The notes under the pieces are model-generated. The model did no database searches. It had not been told where the DNA came from and worked only from the letters and a program-made list of their open reading frames with translations. DNA of 64,000 bases from CAZADA01 sp964526675 (GTDB taxonomy: Bacteria; Pseudomonadota; Alphaproteobacteria; Caulobacterales; Maricaulaceae), in assembly GCA_964526675.1 (NCBI GenBank), contig CAZGLY010000015.1, positions 1-64,000 on the forward strand, given 5' to 3'. Numbering within the stretch: position 1 is the stretch's first letter; every line of letters starts with the position of its first letter. The translations under genes were made by a program, and so were the position numbers. Of this stretch, positions 52,922 through 62,271 are shown piece after piece.

Positions 52922-53955
52922 CGGCGCGCGCGGCGATCTACGGGTGTTCCGGCCTGCAGGTGACGGCCGAGGAGGAGGCGTTCTTTCGCGACGCTGAGCC
53001 TTGGGGCTTCATCCTGTTCGCGCGCAATGTGGAGTCGCCGGATCAGGTCCGGGCGCTGACCAGCGCGTTGCGGGCGTGCGTGGGACGCCCCGCGCCCATC
53101 CTGATTGATCAAGAGGGCGGGCCGGTGCAACGGCTGCGGCCGCCGGCGTGGCGCGCCGCCCCGGCGTCGGCGGCGTTTGGAACGCTCTACCGTCACGCGC
53201 CCCAGGAGGCCCTGGAGGCGGCGCGGCTCAACGCGTGCATGATCGCCGCGGAGTTGAACGCCTGCGGCATCGACGTGAATTGCGCGCCGGTGTTGGACAT
53301 GCCGGCCTCCGGCGCGGATCCGGTCATTGGGCCGCGCGCGTTCGGGACGGATCCCGACGCGGTCGCTGCGCTAGGGCGCGCCACGCTTATGGGGCTCGCC
53401 CAGGGCGGGGTCGCGGGCGTGATCAAGCACATTCCCGGCCACGGCCGCGCGCTGGTGGACAGCCATCACGCGCGCCCGCTGGTGGCCGCCTCGCGCGCGG
53501 AGCTTGAGGCCCATGATTTCAGGCCGTTTTACGCCTTGTCGAGCGCGCCCATGGCGATGACCGCCCACGTCGTCTACAGCGCCTACGACGCCGACGCGAC
53601 GGCCACGACGTCCGCGACCGTGGTGCGCGACGTCATCCGCGGCGTGATCGGTTTTGACGGCCTCTTGATGACGGATGACCTGTCGATGAAGGCGCTCGGC
53701 GGCACCTTGACCGCGCGAGCGCTTGAGGCGCTGACCGCGGGCTGCGACATGCTCCTCCATTGCAATGGCGATCTCGCGGAGATGGAGGGGGTGGCGGCGG
53801 CCGCGCCCCCGCTTTCGGGCGACGCGTTGCGGCGGGCCCGCGCGGCGGAAGATGCGCGCGGCGGCGCCGTTGCGTTCGACGCTGAGGCGGCGCAGCGGCG
53901 TTTGGAGGCCTTGCTGGCCATCGAGCCGCCGGCGGACACCAGCGCGGCGGTGTGA
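52918..53955 (+). CDS. nagZ: Beta-N-acetylhexosaminidase NagZ (GH3)
   Basis: A 345-residue GH3 enzyme of peptidoglycan recycling, cutting GlcNAc from anhydro-muropeptides. ILIDQEGGPVQRL, VNCAPVLDMP and the signature KHIPGHGRALVDSHH with the His/Asp pair are present, and LLMTDDLSMKALGG carries the nucleophile Asp. Its ATG overlaps the SPOR gene stop. In many relatives scpA and scpB follow; here tatA is next. Confidence 0.96.
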   Translation: MTARAAIYGCSGLQVTAEEEAFFRDAEPWGFILFARNVESPDQVRALTSALRACVGRPAPILIDQEGGPVQRLRPPAWRAAPASAAFGTLYRHAPQEALEAARLNACMIAAELNACGIDVNCAPVLDMPASGADPVIGPRAFGTDPDAVAALGRATLMGLAQGGVAGVIKHIPGHGRALVDSHHARPLVAASRAELEAHDFRPFYALSSAPMAMTAHVVYSAYDADATATTSATVVRDVIRGVIGFDGLLMTDDLSMKALGGTLTARALEALTAGCDMLLHCNGDLAEMEGVAAAAPPLSGDALRRARAAEDARGGAVAFDAEAAQRRLEALLAIEPPADTSAAV

Positions 53956-54049
53956 CCGCTGCGGGTCGGGGCGCGGCGCGTGCGCGCCGCGCGTTGCGCC
54001 GGATGGTCGCGCGACGTACTTATTCGATATTCGGGTGAAGGAGGGTCAC

Positions 54050-54274
54050 GTGGGCCTCAGCTTTTGGCAGATCGGCCTCGTCGTCTTGTTGGCGGTGCTG
54101 TTGTTCGGCGGCCGTGGCAAAATTTCGTCCATTATGGGCGACCTGGCCAAGGGCATTACGAGCTTCCGTAAGGGTCTCAAAGAGGACGCCGAGGCGGAGG
54201 CCAAAGCGCTGCGCGATGATGGCGTGACCATCGACGCCGCCGCGGAAAACGCCAAGGACAAGACCCAGGCGTAA
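54050..54274 (+). CDS. tatA: Sec-independent translocase subunit TatA
   Basis: A 74-residue protein with one N-terminal transmembrane helix (FWQIGLVVLLAVLLFGG), the Phe-Gly hinge and an amphipathic helix (KISSIMGDLAKGITSFRKGL), forming the Tat pore. The GTG start has an excellent AAGGAGGG site. First gene of tatABC. Confidence 0.96.
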   Translation: MGLSFWQIGLVVLLAVLLFGGRGKISSIMGDLAKGITSFRKGLKEDAEAEAKALRDDGVTIDAAAENAKDKTQA

Positions 54275-54343
54275 GCACGCTGGGTTCGCGACGACGGCCG
54301 CCGCCGCGGCCCGCCCGCTGCGGCGCGTGAAAGGGCGTACGCC

Positions 54344-54769
54344 ATGCTCCCCCAATTTGGACTCGGCGAGTTCATCCTGCTGGCCATCATCGCGCTTGTG
54401 GTCGTTGGGCCCCGCGAGTTGCCCGTGATGATGCGCCGCGCCGGTCAGGCGCTCCGCAAGGTGCGTGAGGTGGGGCGCGAGTTTCAACGCAGCTTTGATG
54501 AAATCGGTCGCCAGACGGAGCTGGATGAGCTGAAGCGGGAGGTCCAAGCGCTGCGACGGCTCGAGCCGTTGTCGGACGTGCGTAAGCCGCTGGACGATTT
54601 GGGCCGGGAGTTGCGCGCGGTGGAGACGGACGCGCCGACGATCCACACGCCCGACGCCGACCCCAACATTCGCGGCGATGATCAGCGTCCCCACCCGCCT
54701 GCGGCGGATGGGACGTCTGACGCTGACAGCGCGCCTGAGCCGGCGTCGGTCACGGAGAAATCACGCTGA
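54344..54769 (+). CDS. tatB: Sec-independent translocase subunit TatB
   Basis: A 141-residue TatB: a membrane helix beginning MLPQFGLGEFILLAIIALVV, then VGPRELPVMMRRAGQALRKV and an extended charged helix, ending in a disordered acidic tail. Its stop overlaps the tatC start (TGATG). Works with TatC in binding twin-arginine signals. Confidence 0.95.
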   Translation: MLPQFGLGEFILLAIIALVVVGPRELPVMMRRAGQALRKVREVGREFQRSFDEIGRQTELDELKREVQALRRLEPLSDVRKPLDDLGRELRAVETDAPTIHTPDADPNIRGDDQRPHPPAADGTSDADSAPEPASVTEKSR

Positions 54770-55629
54770 TGGGGACGGGCGGATTGCCGGGCGCGCCGCA
54801 GCCGACAGCGGGCGACGCGTCTGACCACGATGACGACGCGGAGATGGAGGCCAGCCGCGCGCCGCTGCTCGATCACCTCCTGGAGCTGCGCACGCGGTTG
54901 ATTGTCGCCCTGGTGGCGATCGTGGTCGGGTTTGCGGCGTGTTTCGGGTTTGCGGAGCAGATTTACAACATCCTGCTCCAACCGTTTCAGCGGGCCGCGG
55001 CGTTGAGCGGCGATGAAAACCTTGAGAGTTTGCGGCTCATCTTCACCTCGCCGCTGGAGTTTTTCTTCGCCAAGCTGAGGCTGGCGCTGTTTGGCGGCTT
55101 CATTGTCGCGTTTCCGATGGTCGCGTATCAGGTCTACGCCTTTATCGCGCCGGGCTTATACCGCAATGAGAAGGCGGCGTTTGCGCCCTATCTGATCGCC
55201 TCGCCGGCGTTGTTCGCGCTGGGCGGGGCCCTCGTCTATTTCTTCATCCTGCCCTTGGTGTTGCAGTTTGCGCTTGGCCAACAGCAAGCCGCCGACTCGG
55301 GGCGCGTCGCGATCGAGTTGTTGCCGCGGGTCGCGGACTATCTGGCGTTGGTGACCACGTTGATCCTGGCCTTCGGCTTGGCGTTTCAGATGCCGGTGGC
55401 GCTGACGTTGATGGCGCGGGTGGGCCTGATCACCTCCGACACGCTGATCAAGTATTGGCGCTACGCCGTCGTGGGCATCTTCCTCGTCGCGGCGTTTCTC
55501 ACCCCGCCCGACCCGATGTCCCAGATCGGCCTTGGGGTGGCGGTGCTGGCGCTCTACGGGATCTCCATTTTGGCGGTGAAGCTGATTGAGCGCCGGCGCG
55601 CCGAAGAAGAAGCCGCCGCCGCGGAATAG
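54769..55629 (+). CDS. tatC: Sec-independent translocase subunit TatC
   Basis: A 286-residue inner-membrane protein with six transmembrane helices. Conserved segments are LLDHLLELRTRLIVALVAIV, the FTSPLEFFFAKLRLALFGG loop, APGLYRNEKAAFAPYLI and TPPDPMSQIGLGVAVLALYG. The N-terminus is about 20 residues longer than in most TatC. Translationally coupled to tatB. Confidence 0.97.
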   Translation: MGTGGLPGAPQPTAGDASDHDDDAEMEASRAPLLDHLLELRTRLIVALVAIVVGFAACFGFAEQIYNILLQPFQRAAALSGDENLESLRLIFTSPLEFFFAKLRLALFGGFIVAFPMVAYQVYAFIAPGLYRNEKAAFAPYLIASPALFALGGALVYFFILPLVLQFALGQQQAADSGRVAIELLPRVADYLALVTTLILAFGLAFQMPVALTLMARVGLITSDTLIKYWRYAVVGIFLVAAFLTPPDPMSQIGLGVAVLALYGISILAVKLIERRRAEEEAAAAE

Positions 55630-55689
55630 CGCGCCTTTGCGCTCATCCGCGGCGCGGGCTATCACGCGGCGACGTTGGGAGCCCGCGCC

Positions 55690-57018
55690 ATGCACGACAT
55701 CAGAATCATCCGCAACGACCCGGCCGCCTTTGATGCGGCGATGGCGGACCGGGGGGCGGACGGGCGCTCCGCGGACGTCCTCAGGCTCGATGCGGCTCTG
55801 CGCGCGGCTGTCACGGCGAAGCAGGAGGCGGAGACGGCGCGCAACGCCGCGTCCAAGCAGATCGGCAAGGCGAAAGCGTCCGGCGATGAGGCGAAAGCCC
55901 ACGAGCTGATGCAGCAGGTCGCCGACCTCAAGGCGACGATGGAGGCCGAGGACGAGAAAGAGCGCGCGGCCCGCGCCGATCTCACCGCGATCCTGGAGGC
56001 GCTGCCGAACCGCGCGGCGCCTGGCGTGCCCATCGGCGCTGACGAGGCGGCGAATGTGGAGGTCGCGGAACGCCGTTTCGGGGAACCAACCGCGCTCGGC
56101 TTCGCGCCAAAAGACCATGTGACGTTGGGCGAGGGGCTCGGCGCAATGGATTTCGAGACGGCGGCCCAGATGTCCGGCAGCCGCTTCGTGATGCTCACCG
56201 GGGAGTTGGCCCGCCTGGAGCGGGCTCTGGCGGCCTTCATGCTCGATCTGCACACCCGCGAGCATGGCTACACCGAAGTCAGCCCGCCCTTCCTTGTGCG
56301 TGGCGAGGCGCTTTACGGCACCGGCCAACTGCCCAAGTTTGAGGACGATCTCTTCAAGACCAGCCATGACCGCTACCTCGTCCCCACCGCCGAGGTGCCG
56401 CTGACCAACATCGTCGCCGGCGCGATTGTCGCCGAGGACACGCTGCCGCGGCGCTACACCGCGCACACGCCCTGCTTCCGCTCGGAGGCCGGCAGCGCGG
56501 GCCGCGACACCCGCGGCATGATCCGTCTGCATCAGTTCAACAAGGTGGAGCTGGTCTCGATCACCAAACCCGAAGACTCCGACGCGGAGCTGGAGCGGAT
56601 GACCGATTGCGCTCAAGAGGTGCTCAAGCGTTTGGAGTTGCCGCATCGGGTGCTGACGCTGTCTTCCGGCGACATGGGCTTCGCCGCGCAGAAGACCTAC
56701 GACCTCGAAGTCTGGGTCCCGAGCCAGGATCAGTATCGGGAGATTTCGTCCTGCTCGACGTGCGGCGACTTCCAGGCCCGGCGCATGGACGCGAAGTTCC
56801 GCCGCGCGGCCAGTTCCGACGGCGCGGGGAGCGGCAAGAAAGCCAAGCTGGAGTTCGCGCACACCCTCAACGGCTCGGGCGTGGCGGTGGGCCGGTGCTT
56901 GGTGGCGCTTCTGGAGAACTACCAGGAGGCGGATGGGTCCATCGCCATCCCCGACGCGCTGCGGCCGTTCATGGGGGGGACGGAGCGGCTTTGCGCCGGG
57001 GTGGCGGAAACGGTCTAG
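55690..57018 (+). CDS. serS: Seryl-tRNA synthetase
   Basis: A 442-residue class II synthetase. The N-terminal coiled-coil arm (about residues 30-100) binds tRNA-Ser; motif 2 is YTAHTPCFRSEAGSAGRDTRG and motif 3 LNGSGVAVGRCLVALLENYQ. The start at 55690 is chosen for GGGAG upstream and family length. Convergent with the methyltransferase gene that separates it from surE. Confidence 0.98.
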   Translation: MHDIRIIRNDPAAFDAAMADRGADGRSADVLRLDAALRAAVTAKQEAETARNAASKQIGKAKASGDEAKAHELMQQVADLKATMEAEDEKERAARADLTAILEALPNRAAPGVPIGADEAANVEVAERRFGEPTALGFAPKDHVTLGEGLGAMDFETAAQMSGSRFVMLTGELARLERALAAFMLDLHTREHGYTEVSPPFLVRGEALYGTGQLPKFEDDLFKTSHDRYLVPTAEVPLTNIVAGAIVAEDTLPRRYTAHTPCFRSEAGSAGRDTRGMIRLHQFNKVELVSITKPEDSDAELERMTDCAQEVLKRLELPHRVLTLSSGDMGFAAQKTYDLEVWVPSQDQYREISSCSTCGDFQARRMDAKFRRAASSDGAGSGKKAKLEFAHTLNGSGVAVGRCLVALLENYQEADGSIAIPDALRPFMGGTERLCAGVAETV

Positions 57019-57033
57019 CCCGGGCGGCGAACC

Positions 57034-57795
57034 CTAAAACACAAAACTCGGCATCGCGCGGACATTGCCCTCGCCGAGGCCGAAGTACTTGTGTTGGTAC
57101 GACGCCACCGCCGTTTCCGGCAGCTCAATCATCATGTGTCCGGACGTCACCAAGTTCTGCAGAAAGGTCTGCGCGTAGGGCGCGCCTGGATTGTTGGTCA
57201 TCGCCAGGTCGGAGAAGGCGCTGGCCGTCAGCGCCAGGATGCGCCAGTCGCCGCGCTTGCGGAACTGGGTGACCGCCTCCACCACGCCGAGGTGCTGGCG
57301 ACGCCCCACCATGCCGTCAAAGCAATCGTTTAACAGAATGACGCCGCCAGGTTTGAGCTTGGCGCTCCATTCGATCAGGTCGCGCAAGACATATTCGTAG
57401 AAATGATTGGCGTCGATGTAGATAAAATCGAAGACCGGCTCTTGAAATTGTTTGACGACATCATGGGTTTTGCCGCGATGGATCGTCACGTCGGGGCGGT
57501 CGGCGAAGCGTTGCTGGACGCCTTGGTAAAACACTTCAAGCGCTTGATCGGGCGGCCCGCCCAAATATCGCAGGGTGTTGGCGTCGATCTCCGCCATGTA
57601 CGACGGCACGTCGTCAAAGGGGATCGCGTCCTTCAGCGACCACGCCCAGGCGTCGATCAGATGAAGGCTTTCGGGCTGCACCACATCGAGAATTTTCTGC
57701 GAATAGTCGCCCTTAAAGACGCCGAGTTCCGCGCCGACGCCGCCCTTCGGCAAGGCGTGCAGGAAATGCTCGCGTTCGCAGATACAAAACATCAT
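57034..57795 (-). CDS. Class I SAM-dependent methyltransferase (Methyltransf_24 type)
   Basis: A 253-residue methyltransferase. GGVGAELGVFKGDYSQKILD is motif I, LHLIDAWAW the end of strand 2, and FDFIYIDANHFYEYVLRDL is typical of the Methyltransf_24 (macrocin O-methyltransferase-like) group. PGGVILLNDCFDGMVG follows. The ATG at 57795 has GGAGGG eight bases upstream; 57891 is less likely. It sits on the opposite strand between serS and surE, a place where these two genes are usually neighbours, so it looks like an insertion. Substrate unknown, possibly a glycan. Confidence 0.83.
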   Translation of the reverse strand: MMFCICEREHFLHALPKGGVGAELGVFKGDYSQKILDVVQPESLHLIDAWAWSLKDAIPFDDVPSYMAEIDANTLRYLGGPPDQALEVFYQGVQQRFADRPDVTIHRGKTHDVVKQFQEPVFDFIYIDANHFYEYVLRDLIEWSAKLKPGGVILLNDCFDGMVGRRQHLGVVEAVTQFRKRGDWRILALTASAFSDLAMTNNPGAPYAQTFLQNLVTSGHMMIELPETAVASYQHKYFGLGEGNVRAMPSFVF

Positions 57796-58004
57796 GGCGG
57801 GGGCCCTCCGCTGGTTCGCCGTCGTCGTGGCGTCCCCGCGCCAGTGCGGAGGGCGTACGATGGGGCCGCCTAAGGCCGCGTGAATCGTCATGATCGGGCC
57901 CGGTTCGCAACGGAGGCGAAATCGGGTGGAGGTTTCATTCCCAACGGCGCAGATCGTGGTATGGCTCAGCTTCGGACCACGTGCTGGCCGGTAAGGAGCC
58001 TGTG

Positions 58005-58799
58005 ATGATCCCTCAGCGTCCCCGCATCCTGCTCACCAACGACGATGGCGTGGAGGCGCCGGGCCTCGCGGTGCTGGAAGCGATTGCGGCCCATTTGAGC
58101 GATGACGTGTGGGTGTCCGCCCCAGCCACGGAGCAATCGGGCGCGTCGCGCAAGCTGTCGCTGACCGATCCGATTATGGTGCGCAAGGTGGGTCCGAAGC
58201 GGTTTTCCGTCGCGGGCACGCCGTCGGACGCGTGCTTCTTGGGCATTCACGATCTGGTGGAGGGCGCGCCCCCGGAGCTGGTGTTGTCCGGCGTCAACCG
58301 CGGCCAAAACCTGGCTGACGACGTCACCGTGTCGGGCACGATCGCGGCGGCCATGCAAGCGATGAAGATGGGCGTGCCGGCGATCGCTCTGTCCCAGACG
58401 TTGGAAAACTACACGCATGGCGGGAACACCCCCTTCGCCGCCGCGGAGGCGCACGGGCCGGACCTGATCCGTCGTTTGATCAGCATTGGCTGGCCGAAGG
58501 ACGTGGTGTTGAACGTGAATTTCCCGCCCTGCGAGCCTGACGACGTCGCCGGCGTTCATGTGACGAGCCATGGCGAACGGGATCAGTGGAGCATGCACGC
58601 GGATCGTCGGCGCGACCTTCGGGGGCGCACCTATTACTGGCTCGGCTTCCAGGGTGGGTTGTCGAACACCGCGAAGGGCGAGGATCTCTACGCGATCTAC
58701 AACAACTTCATCTCGGTGACGCCCCTGCGGCTGGAGCTGACCGCGCATGATGTGCGCGAGAGTTTGGCGCATGCTTTGGCGGAAACCGAATCAGCGTGA
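58005..58799 (+). CDS. surE: 5'/3'-nucleotidase SurE
   Basis: A 264-residue metal-dependent nucleotidase of stationary-phase survival. ILLTNDDGVEAPGLAVLE has the metal-binding Asp pair; SGVNRGQNLADDVTVSGTIA holds the active-site Asn and Ser. AAGGAG precedes the ATG at 58005. It overlaps the next peptidase gene by 29 bases. The pcm gene often found just after surE is absent here. Confidence 0.97.
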   Translation: MIPQRPRILLTNDDGVEAPGLAVLEAIAAHLSDDVWVSAPATEQSGASRKLSLTDPIMVRKVGPKRFSVAGTPSDACFLGIHDLVEGAPPELVLSGVNRGQNLADDVTVSGTIAAAMQAMKMGVPAIALSQTLENYTHGGNTPFAAAEAHGPDLIRRLISIGWPKDVVLNVNFPPCEPDDVAGVHVTSHGERDQWSMHADRRRDLRGRTYYWLGFQGGLSNTAKGEDLYAIYNNFISVTPLRLELTAHDVRESLAHALAETESA

Positions 58800-59724
58800 C
58801 GGCCGCCGGCGCGTCGCGGTCGCCGCGGCGTTGGCGCTGACGGGGTGCGCTGCGGGCGTTCCAGGACGCCCCGCCGGCGCGCCTGTGTCGCTCGAGTTGA
58901 CGCCCGCGGCCTCAGCGCAGCTGGAGCGTCCAACCCGCGTCACGATCCAGCCGGGCGACACGCTGTTCGCCCTGACGGAGCGCTATCAAGTGAGCTTAAG
59001 GGCGGTGATTGAGGCCAACGATCTGCCTCCGCCGTTTGCGTTGGGCGCGGGTGAGACGCTGATCCTGCCGCCGCCCCAGGTGCATCGCGTTGCTCGGGGC
59101 GAGACGTTGTATGCGTTGTCGCGCCGTTACCGCGTTCATCTGCCGTCCTTGGCGCTCATGAATGGGCTGGAGCGGCCGTATACCCTCGAGGTCGGGCAAC
59201 CGATCCGCCTGCCGGCGCTGGCGCGAGATTGGATGGCGGCCGCGCCGCCCTTGTCGGCGACGGCCGTTGCGCCGCCGCCGTCGCGCGCCGCGGCGTCGGG
59301 ACCGGAGACACTGCGCGCGCGGCCGGCGCCGGTGGCCGCTTCGGCTTTTGATTGGCCGCTTCGGGGGCGGATCTTGGAGCCGTTTGGGCCGATTGACGCA
59401 TGGCGGCGCTTGGACGGCGTGAAGATCGCGGCGGTGGAGGGCGCGCCCGTGTTGGCGGCGCGCGATGGCGAAGTCGTTTACGCGGGCGACGCGTTGCGCG
59501 GCTATGGCGAGCTTCTGCTGTTGCGCCACGATCAGGGGTGGATCACCGCCTATGGCCACAGCGCGCGGTTGTTGGTGACCGAGGGCCAGCGCGTCCGTCG
59601 CGGCCAGGTGATCGCCGAGGCGGGGTCGACCGGCGGCGTCGGGCGTCCCCAGCTTCATTTCGAACTCCGCAAAAGCGGGCGGCCGGTCGATCCGCTGGCG
59701 CTGTTGCCGCCGCAGAACACCTAA
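58771..59724 (+). CDS. LysM/M23 peptidase lipoprotein (NlpD-like)
   Basis: A 317-residue lipoprotein with signal ending LTGC, two LysM repeats (about residues 55-100, QPGDTLFALTERYQVS, and 105-150, ARGETLYALSRRYRVH), a Pro/Ala-rich linker, and a C-terminal M23 domain (about 200-310: LDGVKIAAVEGAPVLAARDG, GITAYGHSARLLV-type segment, GRPQLHFELRKSG). The M23 His residues of the zinc site are only partly kept: the usual H-x-x-x-D near 'GVKI' is missing, as in EnvC/NlpD activators. It therefore probably activates amidases for daughter-cell separation. Its start lies inside the surE end. Confidence 0.88.
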   Translation: MLWRKPNQRDGRRRVAVAAALALTGCAAGVPGRPAGAPVSLELTPAASAQLERPTRVTIQPGDTLFALTERYQVSLRAVIEANDLPPPFALGAGETLILPPPQVHRVARGETLYALSRRYRVHLPSLALMNGLERPYTLEVGQPIRLPALARDWMAAAPPLSATAVAPPPSRAAASGPETLRARPAPVAASAFDWPLRGRILEPFGPIDAWRRLDGVKIAAVEGAPVLAARDGEVVYAGDALRGYGELLLLRHDQGWITAYGHSARLLVTEGQRVRRGQVIAEAGSTGGVGRPQLHFELRKSGRPVDPLALLPPQNT

Positions 59725-59778
59725 GCGCTTGATGCGAGGACGATGATCCGTCTTCGGTCTTCCGCCGCAGCCGCGCGC

Positions 59779-59806
59779 TTGCTTGGGCCGCGGGCGCTGA
59801 TATGGT
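59779..59806 (+). promoter_or_regulatory. Candidate promoter of yajC-secD-secF
   Basis: TTGCTT (59779-59784), 16 bases, TATGGT (59801-59806), within the 167-base space upstream of yajC. Reasonable sigma-70 match, position fitting. Confidence 0.4.
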
Positions 59807-59891
59807 CCGCGCCTTAGTGCGGCGCGCGCCGCAACGCCCTTGCCCGCACCGGGGTTCCTGACCCGCAGAACCCTCAGAGATAAGGCTAACC

Positions 59892-60275
59892 ATGATGGCG
59901 ATTGATTTGGTTTCGTCCGCCGCGGAAGCGGCTGAGCCGTTCGTGACGGTCGCTGGCGCGGCGGCTCCGGCGGCCGGCAACTCGCTGATGCAGCTGCTGC
60001 CCTTCGTCCTTATCTTCGTGATCTTTTATTTCTTGCTCATCCGCCCACAACAAAAGCGCATGAAAGAGCACCGCGAGATGGTTGCGAATCTGCGCCGCGG
60101 CGATGTCGTCGTGACGAACGGCGGTTTGATCGGCAAGGTCAACAAGGTCAGCGATGATGAACTGTCGGTCGAGTTGGCCGACGGCGTTCGGGTGCGGATT
60201 GTGCGGACGATGATCGCGGAAGTGCGCGCGAAGACGGAGCCGGCGTCCGGCGCATCGAACGACGCTGAGGGCTGA
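59892..60275 (+). CDS. yajC: Preprotein translocase subunit YajC
   Basis: A 127-residue single-pass inner-membrane protein. LLPFVLIFVIFYFLLIRPQQ is the membrane helix and signature, followed by MKEHREMVANLRRGDVVVTN and GLIGKV. It associates with SecDF. The N-terminal stretch before the helix is about 30 residues. It is eight bases upstream of secD. Confidence 0.96.
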   Translation: MMAIDLVSSAAEAAEPFVTVAGAAAPAAGNSLMQLLPFVLIFVIFYFLLIRPQQKRMKEHREMVANLRRGDVVVTNGGLIGKVNKVSDDELSVELADGVRVRIVRTMIAEVRAKTEPASGASNDAEG

Positions 60276-60283
60276 TCAGGTCC

Positions 60284-62260
60284 ATGCTGTACTTCGAGCG
60301 CTGGAAAGTCGCGCTGATCGCGGTGACGTTGGCTCTGGGCGCGCTTTACGCGCTGCCCAACGTGCTGCCGGCGGGCGTGCGCGGGGCGTTAGGGGGCGTG
60401 ATGCCCTCAAACACGATCAATCTCGGGTTGGATCTGCAAGGCGGTTCTTACCTCCTGTACGAGGTTGATCTGGCGAAAGTGCGGGCCGAGCGCTTGGGCC
60501 AGGCGGCGCGCGACGCCCGTCTCAAAGTGTTGTTGGAAGGCCAGATCCCGTCGGACGGGTATCGGTTGGAAGGCGACAGCGTCGTGATCGCCATCGCCAA
60601 TCCGGCCGACGTGGAGCGTGCGGAGCGTATCCTCCGTGAGCAGGTTTCCGAGCGGCTTGGCGACAATCCGATCGATCGGACGTTGCAGGTGGTGCGCGGC
60701 GGTACGGCGAACACGCTTCTGCTCCAAGTGACCGAGGCGTTCATCGACGACATTCAACAGCGCACCATCCGCGATGCGATTGAAGTCATTCGCCGGCGGA
60801 TCGACTCGGTGGGCGTCAGCGAACCGATCATCCAACGTCAGGGGACGGATCGCGTTTTGGTGCAGGCGCCGGGCGTGCGCGACCCTCAAGCCCTGAAGGA
60901 TCGCATCGGCACGACCGCGAAGATGACGTTCCAGCTCGTCACCAGCGATGATCGAGACACGATGGAGCGGCTGGCGGAAGGCGCTTTGCGCCGCGACCCC
61001 CGCGTGATCGCGGAGGCCATGGCGCCGGCGCTTGTGCCGGCGGTGGGGGAGGCGTTTGGCGCCGAGCTCCCCGAGGACGCCCGCGAAGCCGCGATCGTTG
61101 ACGCTTTGTCCTCCGCGCTGGGCGCGCAGGCGACCGCGCTGGCGAGCGTGCTGGTGCCGGTCGGGGCATTGCCTCGAGATGCCGATGATGCGCGCCGCAT
61201 CGCCGATCCGGCCGTCGCCGCCGTGTTGCGCGAGGGCCTGACGCGGGCGGAGGGGGCCGCGGCGCCGGCCCTAGCGGATGCGGTGGACGCGGTGGTCGAG
61301 GCGCTGCGGGACAATCTCGCGGCGTTGGCCGCCGCCGCCCCCAACACGAATGATCTGGTGGTGAGCGCGTTTGTCGCGACGGAGCGGATCGACGAGCCGT
61401 TTTTGATCGTTGCCCGCGAGACGCCGCTTACGGGCGAGGATTTGGCGCGGGCCAGCCAGGCGTTTGATCCCGACGGGGGCCAACCCCTCGTCAGCTTCAC
61501 GTTTCGGCCGGGCGCGGCGGATGACTTTTGCGCGCTGACGTCCGCGAACGTCAACGATCGCTTCGCGACGCTGTTGGACAATGTCGTCATCACGGCGCCG
61601 ACGATTCGCGGTCCCATTTGCGGCGGTCAGGGCGTGATCGAAGGCGGCTTCTCGGTGGAGAGCGCTACGGACTTGGCAGCGCTCCTGAACGCCGGCGCGT
61701 TGCCGGCGCCGTTGACGATCGTGGAGGAGCGGACGGTCGGCGCGGAGTTGGGCGCCGCGTCTGTGGCGGCGGGGCGCTTGGCGCTCATTCTCGGCTTTGC
61801 AGGCGTCATCGCCTTTATGGCGTATGCGTACCGGCTGTTCGGTCTGTTCGCGAATGTGGCGCTGCTGGCGAATGTCGTGCTGATCGTGGGCGCGTTGTCG
61901 GGCTTGCAAGCGACGCTGACGCTCCCGGGCATCGCCGGCATTATCTTAACCATCGGCATGGCCGTGGACGCCAACGTGCTGATTTTTGAGCGCATTCGGG
62001 AGGAGACGTTGGCGGGGCGCACGCCCGCAAACGCGCTGGAGGCCGGCTATCGCCGCGCGCTCGGCACGATTTTGGACGCCAACATCACCACGCTGATCGC
62101 GGCGGTCGTGCTCTACATGTTCGGATCGGGACCGGTGCGGGGCTTCGCCGTGACGCTTGCGATCGGGATTGTCACATCCGTGTTCACCGCATTTGTGGTG
62201 TCACGGTACCTGGTGGCGTTGTGGTTCTCCGCGACCCGCCCGAAGACACTGCCGGTGTAG
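60284..62260 (+). CDS. secD: Protein translocase subunit SecD with large insertion
   Basis: A 658-residue RND-type membrane protein that drives late export steps with the proton-motive force. An N-terminal helix is followed by the periplasmic P1 domain (NLGLDLQGGSYLLYEVD, RDAIEVIRRRIDSVGVSEP), ITAPTIRGPICGGQGVIEGG-like segment, EERTVGAELGAASVAAGRL and the C-terminal five helices with MAVDANVLIFERIREE. Typical SecD has 520-540 residues; here about 120 extra, Ala-rich helical residues lie between TFQLV (about 213) and LTGEDLA (about 382). Confidence 0.97.
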   Translation: MLYFERWKVALIAVTLALGALYALPNVLPAGVRGALGGVMPSNTINLGLDLQGGSYLLYEVDLAKVRAERLGQAARDARLKVLLEGQIPSDGYRLEGDSVVIAIANPADVERAERILREQVSERLGDNPIDRTLQVVRGGTANTLLLQVTEAFIDDIQQRTIRDAIEVIRRRIDSVGVSEPIIQRQGTDRVLVQAPGVRDPQALKDRIGTTAKMTFQLVTSDDRDTMERLAEGALRRDPRVIAEAMAPALVPAVGEAFGAELPEDAREAAIVDALSSALGAQATALASVLVPVGALPRDADDARRIADPAVAAVLREGLTRAEGAAAPALADAVDAVVEALRDNLAALAAAAPNTNDLVVSAFVATERIDEPFLIVARETPLTGEDLARASQAFDPDGGQPLVSFTFRPGAADDFCALTSANVNDRFATLLDNVVITAPTIRGPICGGQGVIEGGFSVESATDLAALLNAGALPAPLTIVEERTVGAELGAASVAAGRLALILGFAGVIAFMAYAYRLFGLFANVALLANVVLIVGALSGLQATLTLPGIAGIILTIGMAVDANVLIFERIREETLAGRTPANALEAGYRRALGTILDANITTLIAAVVLYMFGSGPVRGFAVTLAIGIVTSVFTAFVVSRYLVALWFSATRPKTLPV

Positions 62261-62271
62261 GGGGCCGGGCC

